Shown here one piece after another: positions 7,850-15,944 of a DNA stretch of 64,000 bases (its first letter is position 1; each line of letters begins with the position of its first letter). The DNA is taken from NCBI GenBank assembly GCA_031253985.1, contig JAIRVH010000045.1:1-64000 (forward strand). The letters are read 5' to 3'. The notes beneath the pieces are model-generated. The model had not been told where the DNA came from, made no database searches, and saw only the letters and a list, made by a program, of their open reading frames with translations. The translations under genes and the position numbers were made by a program. The DNA is from Sphingobacterium sp. (GTDB lineage Bacteria > Bacteroidota > Bacteroidia > Sphingobacteriales > Sphingobacteriaceae).

Positions 7850-9097
7850 ATGGAAGGGATGAAAGAGTTATTACGAGCGTTTGAGCATAAAAGCCCGGAA
7901 ATTGTTTTCGAATGGAAGGATAGCGAAACGGATGCAAGAGGATGGATTGTGATCAATTCTTTGCGTGGTGGAGCTGCCGGTGGTGGAACAAGGATGCGGT
8001 CTGGGTTGGATAGGCATGAGGTAGAATCTTTGGCAAAAACAATGGAGGTCAAGTTTACGGTATCGGGACCCGCAATTGGGGGGGCAAAATCGGGGATTAA
8101 TTTCGATCCGCATGACCCCAGGAAAAATGAAGTTTTGGACCGTTGGTTTAAGGTAGTTACACCGCTGCTGAAAAACTATTATGGGACGGGCGGGGATCTG
8201 AATATAGACGAAATTCATGATGTTATTCCATTGACGGAAGAATATGGACTGTGGCATCCCCAAGAAGGAATTTTGAATGGACACTTTAAGGTGAATGAAA
8301 GCAATCGCATTCACCAAATTGGACAATTGCGATATGGTGTTTCCAAAGTGTTGGAGGATAGTTCCTACAGTCCAGATCTGAAACGAAAGTACAAAGTTGC
8401 CGATATGATAACGGGTTATGGCGTGTCAGAGTCAGTGCGTCACTACTACGAACTCTTTGGATCGCATTGTGCTGGAAAACGTGCGGTGATTCAGGGCTGG
8501 GGAAATGTAGCTGCGGCAGCAGCATTTTATCTGTCGAAACTAGGGGTTAAAATCGTCGGAATAATCGATCGTGCTGGTGGATTGATCAATCCGGAAGGAT
8601 TTAATGAACAAGATATTACACGTTTATTTCTGGAGCGAAAAGGCAATGAACTCTGCTCACCGGATCTGATTCCTTTTGATCAGATACAGAAAGAAATATG
8701 GAACTTGAAAACCGATATTTTTGTGCCGGCAGCGGCATCCCGGTTAGTTTCAAAAGATCAGATCCAACATCTGATCAGTCATGGGCTTGAGGTGATCGCT
8801 TCCGGTGCAAACGTTCCATTTGCAGATCAGGAAATATTTTATGGGCCTGTGATGGAGTTTGCAGACCAGCATGTTGCCGTTATACCAGACTTTATCGCAA
8901 ATTGTGGTATGGCGAGAGTATTTGCCTATCTAATGCAACGCAATATCGAAATTAGTGATGATGCAATTTTTTCGGATGTTTCTAAGGTGATTTTTGAAGC
9001 ACTCAAAAAAATCAAGGCAGTTTCTCCGCAAACCACTCATATTTCGTCAAGAGCCTACGAAATTGCCCTGAAGCAATTGGTGGAAACGGTCAACTAA
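7850..9097 (+). CDS. Glu/Leu/Phe/Val-type amino acid dehydrogenase
   Basis: NAD(P)-dependent oxidative deaminase. The N-terminal half has the family's catalytic region with RGGAAGGGTRMR, the lysine loop AIGGAKSGI and GTGGDLNIDE; the C-terminal half has a Rossmann fold with IQGWGNVAAAAAFYL. I take the ATG at 7850 as the start because it lies 4 bases after the hppD stop; an earlier in-frame ATG at 7817 would overlap hppD. At 415 residues it is longer than leucine or phenylalanine dehydrogenases (about 365) and close to glutamate dehydrogenase size. Its position suggests deamination of tyrosine or phenylalanine to feed HppD in place of an aminotransferase. That role is inference. Confidence 0.85.
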   Translation: MEGMKELLRAFEHKSPEIVFEWKDSETDARGWIVINSLRGGAAGGGTRMRSGLDRHEVESLAKTMEVKFTVSGPAIGGAKSGINFDPHDPRKNEVLDRWFKVVTPLLKNYYGTGGDLNIDEIHDVIPLTEEYGLWHPQEGILNGHFKVNESNRIHQIGQLRYGVSKVLEDSSYSPDLKRKYKVADMITGYGVSESVRHYYELFGSHCAGKRAVIQGWGNVAAAAAFYLSKLGVKIVGIIDRAGGLINPEGFNEQDITRLFLERKGNELCSPDLIPFDQIQKEIWNLKTDIFVPAAASRLVSKDQIQHLISHGLEVIASGANVPFADQEIFYGPVMEFADQHVAVIPDFIANCGMARVFAYLMQRNIEISDDAIFSDVSKVIFEALKKIKAVSPQTTHISSRAYEIALKQLVETVN

Positions 9098-9145
9098 ATA
9101 TAAACAGACGGCTTTCTATATTATATAGCTTACAACTCTCAAAAA

Positions 9146-9210
9146 AAACACTTGAAGTGGGGAACTTCAAGTGTTTCTAACTAACCAATTATTAACCTAA
9201 ATTTATGAAT
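9146..9210 (+). repeat. hairpin-leader repeat, copy 1
   Basis: Perfect 12-bp stem (9146-9157 with 9165-9176) around the loop TGGGGAA, then the conserved tail CTAACCAATTATTAACC + TAAATTTATGAAT ending at 9210. The hairpin lies 48 bases after the amino acid dehydrogenase stop and can act as the terminator of the hmgA operon. Confidence 0.8.
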
Positions 9211-9433
9211 ACTCAAAACAGTGCAATACCTATGCCAAAACTTATTTTCTTTGCGTGAACATATTGTCATTTTTTTGTTATTAAAATTTCTGTATATGTT
9301 GGAGTTTCTGTACAGGAACTAAATAAATAAAAACTTGTTTTTGAAATCCATTTGCTCACCTATTAATGATTGATTTGATGTGTTTTTGGTGAAATATTTT
9401 TCTTTTTTATTGTTATAAGGTGTTGATAAACAG

Positions 9434-9496
9434 AAACTCCTGAAGCGGGGAGCAACAGGAGTTTTCCTAACCAATTATTAACCTAAATTTATGAAA
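9434..9496 (+). repeat. hairpin-leader repeat, copy 2
   Basis: Stem AAACTCCTG (9434-9442) with CAGGAGTTT (9456-9464); the loop contains GCGGGGAGC. The tail from 9467 matches copy 1 base for base through the ATG at 9491. The stem bases differ from copy 1 but still pair. Confidence 0.8.
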
Positions 9497-9636
9497 AGTA
9501 CCTATATAACGTAGTAAGTTTGAAAAATGTTTCAGTGATTACCACTTTTTTTTACTTTTTAACATTTTTTAATTGTTTAGCATTGATTCTCAGTAAAGTA
9601 TTCTAATATTAATTTTGTTTTCTTTTTAGAAAAATA

Positions 9637-9704
9637 AAAGGCCTGTTAGCGGGGACTAACAGGCTTTTTATAAACTAACTAATTATTAACCTAAATTTAT
9701 GAAA
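9637..9704 (+). repeat. hairpin-leader repeat, copy 3
   Basis: Stem GCCTGTTAG (9641-9649) with CTAACAGGC (9656-9664), flanked by A and T runs that extend the pairing; the loop is CGGGGA. The tail from 9674 differs from copy 2 by one base (ACTAATT for ACCAATT) and again reaches an ATG at 9699. Confidence 0.8.
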
Positions 9705-9916
9705 CTACTAGACAATATTCAAGAAAGGTGCCAATATAATTAATATCCTGTTTGTTTAACGATTTTTAACGCTTGTTCTAAATGGAATGATATGGTGTGC
9801 TACTTTCGTTGGGAATCTGGTTAAATTTCAAACCTTTTATGAGGGACATGCGTTTATTTAAGCAAAAGATCACTGCTTATCTGGCAATGGGTCATAAACT
9901 GTTTAAAAAAAAGTAC

Positions 9917-10696
9917 ATGTCTTTAACATACCTCTATCAATTGGAACGCTATGATAGTCCTTTTTGGGCTTTTGCTATTCATGATGGTCATCAGGTTGAT
10001 GAGCGTTTAATTCCCCATTTCAATATTTTGGAAGACGAACGATTACGCGAGGAAGATCCTTACACAGCCATTTTGGCAGAGCTCCCTTTTAATCGATTCG
10101 TGTCAGGAACCTCCAGGTTTCAGCTGGATCTGAATAGAAAGCAAGAAGATGCAATTTATCTGAGGCCCGAACAGTCATGGGGAATGCATGTCTGGCGATC
10201 TGATTTGCCCGATGAATTAAAAAGTCAGCTATATGCGACTTATGATCGGGTGTATAATGAAATCAATCGGGAGATTGAGCGTACGATTGATCGTTATGGT
10301 TATTTCCTTGTATATGATATCCATAGTTACAATATGCGGCGCGATGGGCCAGAAGCAAAGTTGGATAATACGGCTAATCCGCAAATTAATATAGGTACAT
10401 CCCATAATCATGATAAATGGCGTAAGCTGACTGATCAGTTCATAAAGACTCTTCAGTCTGGAAAAGATGGGCAAACTTATGATGTTCGCGAGAATGTGAA
10501 ATTTAAGGGCGGGTTTCTTTCAGCATATCTGAACGATAAATTCGGCGATAAGGGCTGTGTTTTTTCTATAGAGTTCCGAAAGGACTTTATGGATGAATGG
10601 ACTGGAGAAGTATATCCACAAAAACTTCAGGAATATAAGCAGCTTCTCTTGCAAAGCATAGAGACCGTAGAAAACTATTTTGCCTATGAAAGATAA
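9917..10696 (+). CDS. N-formylglutamate amidohydrolase family protein
   Basis: Zn-dependent amidohydrolase family that includes the histidine-pathway HutG-type deformylase. Visible signatures are AIHDGHQV near the start and VYDIHSYN in the middle, which carry the likely metal and active-site histidines, and the late FSIEFRKDFMDEW. I start at the ATG at 9917 (260 residues), where family similarity begins; the frame stays open to a GTG at 9797, but that start precedes a promoter-like TACTTTCG at 9801-9808 and adds a basic, unrelated stretch. The next gene's ATG overlaps this gene's end by 11 bases. No hut genes are nearby, so a substrate other than formylglutamate, likely made or processed with the next two gene products, is probable. 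Confidence 0.85.
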   Translation: MSLTYLYQLERYDSPFWAFAIHDGHQVDERLIPHFNILEDERLREEDPYTAILAELPFNRFVSGTSRFQLDLNRKQEDAIYLRPEQSWGMHVWRSDLPDELKSQLYATYDRVYNEINREIERTIDRYGYFLVYDIHSYNMRRDGPEAKLDNTANPQINIGTSHNHDKWRKLTDQFIKTLQSGKDGQTYDVRENVKFKGGFLSAYLNDKFGDKGCVFSIEFRKDFMDEWTGEVYPQKLQEYKQLLLQSIETVENYFAYER

Positions 10697-12521
10697 CGCT
10701 AAACAGCTCGCTGGCATTCTAAAGAAGATCAAAAATAAGGAGGTGTTTCATGTACAGATCCCTCCAAAAAATAAATTGGTTTTTAATCAGGTTGTGCCTT
10801 ACCTCTTTTTGTATAGACAGTTTTTTAGTCAGGATCCCATGCTTTCGGAGTTGGTCAAATCAGAACCGGCTTATTTTAGGGTGAGAGATCCGCAGATGAA
10901 TGTTTCGGAATGGATCGCCCCGATTCTCAATCAACTTGTCGAAGAGTTTGGCGCCTGTTTGATTATTGAAGCTTGGGCTTCCGATGCGGCACAGGAAGAA
11001 GATATTCAAATTCATATTGCGCGAAAAAATGTACAGGCAATTGCGCAATATCTCGGTAAGCAATTGAGCACGGAGGAATCGATCGCCAAGGTGGAGATCT
11101 TAACAGATTCCAAAACAAATGCCACCCAAAGTTTATCGCCATCAAGTGTACAGTTAGATAATTTGAATACCAATATATTTTACATGGGGCTGGAAATAAA
11201 GCCGAAGTATTTACTCGGTGTAGATCAGCAAATCTTGCCGATAGATCTTCGTCATTTCCGTGAGGCCATATCAAGGAGTCTATCTAAAACATTCTTTGAA
11301 TTCATTCGTATACATACCTTATCTAAACCAACTGCATTTAAAATTAGCCAGCCTAAAAAGATGCTTCCTTTGGCATGGGAGATTGATCAAAAATTGGCAC
11401 GGGAAAGCCAAAGGTTTGATTTCCTGTTATTGATTACTCCGACAAATTCTTATGACGCTTGGCTTCAGTTTAAAAAAGGTAACTATCGAAAAACACCTGT
11501 TTTTCGATATCGGCCTATGCCTATCGACCCGGATATTATCAAGAGAAACCTCTATAACTTACATATCGAAGATTTATTCGACCCTTCTATTGCTTATTTG
11601 TTTCGTGACAAACGAAAGGAACTCGATCAGATGATGACGATGCTGAGTGAAAGGGGAAAAGAAGGTTTCCTATTGGGAAGCATGCAAGTTTTTGGTACAG
11701 TCAATGAAAAATTGTTGGAAAAAGCCCAGGCGATTCTGACAATTACAACAACCGATCGAGAAGTGAGGACGAAAGAGGAAGATATTGTCTATGCGGAGGA
11801 GTTTGCTAAACTTGCTCAGGAAGAACTGGATTATTTGAAAATCCAAGACCCTAATTTTGGGACTACCGTGCGGCTTCGGGATGATATTTATGGGGTAATG
11901 GTCAATCAGGGCGTGCTCAATATCAGTAAGCAGTATAGTTTGCCGCGGAATAGGGTAAAGGCACTCATTCAGCATGAGGTTGGTACACATATCGTCACTT
12001 ACTACAATGGGAAACAACAGCCGTTCAGCCTTTTCAGATTAGGGGTTCCCGGTTATGAAAAACTTCAGGAAGGTCTCGCCGTACTCGCCGAATATCTGGT
12101 CGGCGGACTGACAAACAATAGATTGCGTATTCTTGCAGGACGAGTTATCGCCGTTCATCATATGCAGCAAGGCAATTCATTTATTGATACGTTCTCAGTT
12201 TTGCTTGATAAGTATCAATTTTTGCCCGAAACAGCTTTCCAAATGACGATGCGTGTATATAGGAGTGGTGGACTTACCAAAGATGCATTATACTTGAGCG
12301 GTTTAATCGAATTGACTAATTATATTAAAAGTGGGCGAGACCTATCGCTACTGACAATGGGGAAAATTCGGGAGGATTATATCCCGATTGTCGAAGAACT
12401 GATGTTAAAAGGTGTATTGAGAGCGCCGGCTTTAATCCCAAGGTACCTAACGGAGCCGTATAAAGAGGCATTGATACAACTCAAAAAGAACAATAATGGA
12501 ATATTTCAAATGATTCAATAA
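10686..12521 (+). CDS. DUF1704 (QEGLA-motif) metallopeptidase-like protein
   Basis: A 611-residue protein of the DUF1704 family, often labelled 'flavohemoglobin expression-modulating QEGLA motif protein'. The putative zinc site is clear: HEVGTH (HExxxH) at residues 430-435 and QEGLA at 461-465, whose Glu would be the third ligand. Eukaryotic DUF1704 members (MATCAP/TMCP) are tubulin-tail carboxypeptidases with this HExxxH layout. The N-terminal 350 residues are mostly alpha/beta and unassigned. No signal peptide, so cytoplasmic. The ATG at 10686 overlaps the preceding gene by 11 bases; a TTG at 10680 is also in frame. A carboxypeptidase acting with the neighbouring ligase and amidohydrolase is my inference. 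Confidence 0.85.
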   Translation: MKDNAKQLAGILKKIKNKEVFHVQIPPKNKLVFNQVVPYLFLYRQFFSQDPMLSELVKSEPAYFRVRDPQMNVSEWIAPILNQLVEEFGACLIIEAWASDAAQEEDIQIHIARKNVQAIAQYLGKQLSTEESIAKVEILTDSKTNATQSLSPSSVQLDNLNTNIFYMGLEIKPKYLLGVDQQILPIDLRHFREAISRSLSKTFFEFIRIHTLSKPTAFKISQPKKMLPLAWEIDQKLARESQRFDFLLLITPTNSYDAWLQFKKGNYRKTPVFRYRPMPIDPDIIKRNLYNLHIEDLFDPSIAYLFRDKRKELDQMMTMLSERGKEGFLLGSMQVFGTVNEKLLEKAQAILTITTTDREVRTKEEDIVYAEEFAKLAQEELDYLKIQDPNFGTTVRLRDDIYGVMVNQGVLNISKQYSLPRNRVKALIQHEVGTHIVTYYNGKQQPFSLFRLGVPGYEKLQEGLAVLAEYLVGGLTNNRLRILAGRVIAVHHMQQGNSFIDTFSVLLDKYQFLPETAFQMTMRVYRSGGLTKDALYLSGLIELTNYIKSGRDLSLLTMGKIREDYIPIVEELMLKGVLRAPALIPRYLTEPYKEALIQLKKNNNGIFQMIQ

Positions 12522-12534
12522 TCGAATATTTTAT

Positions 12535-13539
12535 ATGAAGATAGCATTCGTGATTAACCAAACCCACAAAGAAACAGCGCGTTTCACGACAACTCTTTTG
12601 GCTTTGAGAGCCCATCAAATGGGACATGAAATTTATTATATCGGCTTGGCTGATTTCTATTATGAGTCTGCTCATATTGCTGCCCACGTACGAAAAGTGC
12701 TTCCTGATCAGAAGCTTAATACGACCAATCGCTTAATGGAAGTACTCAGGGGAACAGAAAAGACTAAAATGTTTTTGGAAGAGATGGATGTTGTCTGGTT
12801 GCGATTTGATCCAGTGCTGGATATGGTTAGCCGGCCGTGGGCAGCAGCCTCGGCACTGCAATTCGTATCGCTCTTAAAAGAAAAAGGTGTATTGGTTATC
12901 AATGATCCCGATAGTCTTGGCAGGGCAAGCAATAAGTTATACCTTGAAGGGTTTGATGAATCTATCCGGCCAAAGACGATAGTGACCAGAAATTATGCAG
13001 ATGTCATTGAGTTTTTTGAACAACAGAACAAGCTTATTATTTTAAAACCTCTGAAGGGTTCAGGTGGTAAAAATGTGTTTTTGATCAATAAGGATAATCA
13101 GCAAAATCTAAAACAAACGGTAGAGGCTATCGCGCGCGATGGTTACGTGATTGGTCAGGAATATCTTCCGGATGCTGCACGTGGGGATATTAGATTTTTT
13201 TTATTGAATGGAGAGCCTATTTTGATCAATGGGAAATATGCGGCTGTGCACCGTGTGCAGCAGGGTGATGAGATTCGGAGCAATGTTCATCAAGGAGCTA
13301 CAACTCAGGCGGCTGTTATCTCACCGGAGCTGTTGGTGATGGTAGATAAGATTAAGGATAAATTGATTCAGGATGGAATGTATTTTGTTGGCCTGGATGT
13401 GGTAGGAAACCGTATCATGGAAATTAACGTTTTTAGTCCGGGAGCGCTATGTCAGACTGAAGAGATTGTACAGGAGGATTTTTCAGCCTTTATCATTAAA
13501 AAATTAGAGGAGAGAGTTGCTTTTGGACGACGGGCCTAA
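12535..13539 (+). CDS. ATP-grasp ligase, glutathione synthetase-like
   Basis: A 334-residue ATP-grasp protein resembling prokaryotic glutathione synthetase and RimK. Visible: an N-terminal pre-ATP-grasp domain, the nucleotide-binding segment IILKPLKGSGGKNVF (about residue 166), the GQEYLPDAARGDIRFF segment (about 205) and the metal-binding DVVGNRIMEINVFSPG near residue 290. ATP-grasp enzymes of this type join a carboxylate to an amine through an acyl phosphate. It lies 13 bases after the DUF1704 gene, as third gene of the cassette. There is no gshA-like gene nearby, so true glutathione synthesis is not supported; a peptide or amino acid ligase role is more likely. Confidence 0.85.
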   Translation: MKIAFVINQTHKETARFTTTLLALRAHQMGHEIYYIGLADFYYESAHIAAHVRKVLPDQKLNTTNRLMEVLRGTEKTKMFLEEMDVVWLRFDPVLDMVSRPWAAASALQFVSLLKEKGVLVINDPDSLGRASNKLYLEGFDESIRPKTIVTRNYADVIEFFEQQNKLIILKPLKGSGGKNVFLINKDNQQNLKQTVEAIARDGYVIGQEYLPDAARGDIRFFLLNGEPILINGKYAAVHRVQQGDEIRSNVHQGATTQAAVISPELLVMVDKIKDKLIQDGMYFVGLDVVGNRIMEINVFSPGALCQTEEIVQEDFSAFIIKKLEERVAFGRRA

Positions 13540-13632
13540 CGACAGTTAGGCTCATGGGATTGCTTTGCCGCAATCGGAAGGAAGGCTATAATAGCCATTT
13601 GAGGTAATTATGAATTTGAAATGAATTACCTC
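13532..13632 (+). other. string of four small hairpins after the ATP-grasp gene
   Basis: Four inverted repeats follow each other: GCCTAAC/GTTAGGC (13534-13540, 13545-13551, spanning the stop codon), GATTGC/GCAATC (13558-13563, 13570-13575), GGCTAT/ATAGCC (13584-13589, 13591-13596) and GAGGTAATT/AATTACCTC (13601-13609, 13624-13632). None has a good T tract. They may terminate the cassette jointly or mark a structured RNA. Confidence 0.5.
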
Positions 13633-13667
13633 GATTAAATTCTTGTTATTTTTGAAAAAAGAAAAAT

Positions 13668-14651
13668 ATGCTGATTATAGATTCTCCTTCCGACAATGCT
13701 TATTTTAACATCGCATCCGAGGAATATTTATTAGGTAAATATCCCAAAGAAGATATCTTTCTGCTCTACATAAATGCTCCCTCAATTATAATAGGTAAAT
13801 TCCAAAATACCCTGGCTGAAATAAATCTTGATTACGTCAATGAGAATAAAATTAAGGTTGTCAGGCGGATGTCGGGAGGCGGTGCTGTTTATCATGATAC
13901 TGGAAACCTTAATTTTTCCTTTCATACCTTATTGGGCAATCATGATTTTATGGATTTTTCAACCTTTACCCAGCCCGTAGTTTCCCTATTGAATAAATTG
14001 GATATACCCGCAAAATTAGAAGGAAGAAATGACCTGTTGGTCGACGGGAAAAAATTTAGCGGAAATGCTAAACTCGCCAAAAACGGCAAAATGATTCAAC
14101 ATGGCACCATATTGATCGATTCACAGATGGAAGTACTAAGTGATGCCTTGAAGGTCAACCCATTAAAATTTGTAGATAAAGCTGTAAAATCAAATCGCGC
14201 ACGGGTCACGAATTTAATTGGATATTTGCCTAGTGGTTTTACAACCGTTCATTTTAAAGAATTGCTCATTGAGGAAATGAAACTGGAGAACCCCGAAGCT
14301 AAAATTCGCACGTTTTCTCCTGTGGATATCGAAAATATTGAAAAGCTGATCAAAGAAAAATACGAAACATGGGACTGGAATTTTGGTTTTTCTCCAAATT
14401 ACAATTTTAAAAAAGCAATTAAGATTCCTGCGGGATTTATCGAATTGCACCTGGATGTACATAAAGGATATATTGAACGCGCTAAAATTTTTGGAGATTT
14501 TTTTGCTTCCAAATCGATCCATGAAATCGAAAATTTATTGGTTGGGAAAAAGCATGAATTGGAGGAGATTGATCTGTTGTTACGGTCCGTTGATCTAACG
14601 GCTTATTTTGGTCAGGTCGATGCTTCTGAAATTCTCACTTTGTTTAAATAG
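13668..14651 (+). CDS. lplA: lipoate--protein ligase
   Basis: Activates free lipoate with ATP and attaches it to lipoyl domains of 2-oxoacid dehydrogenases and GcvH. The 327-residue protein shows the family signatures RRMSGGGAVYHDTGNLNFSF (about residues 66-85), VDGKKFSGNAKL with its conserved lysine (about 125-136) and HGTILID (about 145). The C-terminal 90 residues fit the accessory domain of LplA. A TATTTTTG at 13647-13654 could be its -7 element, with a very short leader. It stands alone in its transcription unit or leads into the next gene, which starts 40 bases later. Confidence 0.93.
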   Translation: MLIIDSPSDNAYFNIASEEYLLGKYPKEDIFLLYINAPSIIIGKFQNTLAEINLDYVNENKIKVVRRMSGGGAVYHDTGNLNFSFHTLLGNHDFMDFSTFTQPVVSLLNKLDIPAKLEGRNDLLVDGKKFSGNAKLAKNGKMIQHGTILIDSQMEVLSDALKVNPLKFVDKAVKSNRARVTNLIGYLPSGFTTVHFKELLIEEMKLENPEAKIRTFSPVDIENIEKLIKEKYETWDWNFGFSPNYNFKKAIKIPAGFIELHLDVHKGYIERAKIFGDFFASKSIHEIENLLVGKKHELEEIDLLLRSVDLTAYFGQVDASEILTLFK

Positions 14652-14691
14652 AAAATGTTGTATTGCCCTATGGGCTATAATAAAAAAGAAT

Positions 14692-15459
14692 ATGCCTTGG
14701 AATCCGGACAACTATAATCAATTTAAAGACATTCGTTTTAAACCATTTTATGATTTGGCTGAACTTATCGTCGGAGATACCGTACTGTATGCTGTAGATT
14801 TGGGCTGTGGTACCGGCGAACAGACAGCTATTCTAAGTGAAAAATTCGTTGAAGCAAATTTTCTTGGGATAGATTCTTCAGCAGAAATGCTTTCTGAAAG
14901 CCATCAGCTTGTAACTGAACGTTTAAAATTTAGACAAAGTTCAGTCGAAAAATTCCTTGCTGAGCCAAGGACCTGGGATCTTATTTTTAGCAATGCCGCC
15001 TTACAATGGCTAGAAGATCATCAGAGTCTTTTTCCTCAGCTTATTTCAAAGTTAAATACCGGTGGACAATTAGCGGTACAGATGCCTTATCAGCCAGAAA
15101 ATATCTTAAATAAGATTTTATTTGAACTGGGGAATGAGGAACCTTTTCGTACATATCTAAATGATTGGAATAGGCCATCGTCAGTATTGGATATTGATGC
15201 TTACGCACGGTTGCTGTTCGAGAATGGCTTGGATCACTTGGATCTTTCGCTCCGTGTGTATCCTTTGATTGCTACTGATGCTGATACACTTTACAGCTTC
15301 ATTGCAGGCTCCGCTTTGATTCCCTATATTGAACGATTAGCAGAAGATAAGAAGGTACTGTTTATTGATGAGTTCAAAACTCGAATCAATAAACATTTTT
15401 CAAAATTTCCTGCTATTTACTCTTTCAAACGTATACTATTATACGGGCGTAAAAAGTGA
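14692..15459 (+). CDS. tam: class I SAM-dependent methyltransferase, trans-aconitate methyltransferase-like
   Basis: The start MPWNPDNYNQFKDIRFKP matches the N terminus of Tam-type trans-aconitate 2-methyltransferases, so the ATG at 14692 is chosen over one at 14608. The SAM-binding motif is VDLGCGTGEQTAIL (about residue 32), followed by GIDSSAEML and the post-motif SNAALQWLEDH. At 255 residues it has the family length. Tam methylates trans-aconitate, an inhibitor formed from a TCA-cycle intermediate; the substrate here is inferred from similarity only. It converges on the YbaK gene with 2 bases between stop codons. Confidence 0.82.
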   Translation: MPWNPDNYNQFKDIRFKPFYDLAELIVGDTVLYAVDLGCGTGEQTAILSEKFVEANFLGIDSSAEMLSESHQLVTERLKFRQSSVEKFLAEPRTWDLIFSNAALQWLEDHQSLFPQLISKLNTGGQLAVQMPYQPENILNKILFELGNEEPFRTYLNDWNRPSSVLDIDAYARLLFENGLDHLDLSLRVYPLIATDADTLYSFIAGSALIPYIERLAEDKKVLFIDEFKTRINKHFSKFPAIYSFKRILLYGRKK

Positions 15460-15461
15460 GC

Positions 15462-15941
15462 CTATGATAAGCCAATCAGATCCGACCAATGAGCATGTGC
15501 AATGCGAGCGAGGTCAAGCGGATTTAATACCATCTGAAGACCTCTTCTTCCCGCGCTTACTGAAATATGGGTTTCTAGTTGAGCGGCTTCTTCAATGAAC
15601 GTTGGAAATTGCTTTTTCATTCCAATGGGAGAGCAGCCTCCGCGAATATAGCCCGTGACCGATAAGAGATCTTTCATGGGGAGCATCTCACAATTTTTAT
15701 TGCCTGAAGCTTTTGCTATTTTTTTTAAATCAAGATGCGCGTTGCCGGGGATGACGGCCACAATATAGGGGTCTTTGTTTCCTTTTAGAACCAAAGTCTT
15801 GTATAATGTTTCAAGCGATAGACCTAACGTTTCGGCGACATGCTCGGCACTGACGTCCTGTTCATCAACTTCGTATACTCGTAGTTCATAACTTATTCCA
15901 GCGGTGTCCAATAGGCGAACGGCATTTGTTTTACTGGACAT
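15462..15941 (-). CDS. ybaK: YbaK/EbsC family Cys-tRNA(Pro) deacylase
   Basis: A trans-editing domain that hydrolyses mischarged Cys-tRNA(Pro). The 159-residue protein reads as the full YbaK fold: the early TLGLSLETLYKTLVLKG, IPGNAHLDLKKIAKASGNK, the GYIRGGCSPIGMKK loop and the C-terminal SAGRRGLQMVLNP. It begins 3 bases after the stop of the PolX-like gene, so the two form an operon transcribed leftward. The family also includes ProX-type Ala-tRNA(Pro) editors, but the GGCSPIG loop favours YbaK. Confidence 0.92.
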   Translation of the reverse strand: MSSKTNAVRLLDTAGISYELRVYEVDEQDVSAEHVAETLGLSLETLYKTLVLKGNKDPYIVAVIPGNAHLDLKKIAKASGNKNCEMLPMKDLLSVTGYIRGGCSPIGMKKQFPTFIEEAAQLETHISVSAGRRGLQMVLNPLDLARIAHAHWSDLIGLS

Positions 15942-15944
15942 AGA

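Larger units (their letters stand above)
9098..9916. other. gene-free region with three copies of a hairpin-leader repeat
   Basis: No convincing gene lies in these 819 bases. They hold three copies of a structured repeat (9146-9210, 9434-9496, 9637-9704) spaced about 290 and 205 bases apart, with AT-rich filler between. A promoter-like TACTTTCG is at 9801-9808 ahead of the next gene. Confidence 0.7.

Noticed and set aside
9146..9704. CRISPR-like array from three similar units
   Set aside because: Units are more than 200 bases apart, the stems differ between copies, and no cas gene is present; a structured repeat family explains them better.
10680..12521. DUF1704 protein as a flavohemoglobin regulator, as its common name says
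   Set aside because: The name is inherited annotation; the HExxxH and QEGLA residues indicate a metallopeptidase-like protein and no flavohemoglobin gene is present.
12535..13539. Glutathione synthetase gshB
   Set aside because: No gshA is nearby and the gene sits in a cassette with two hydrolases; only the ATP-grasp fold is supported.
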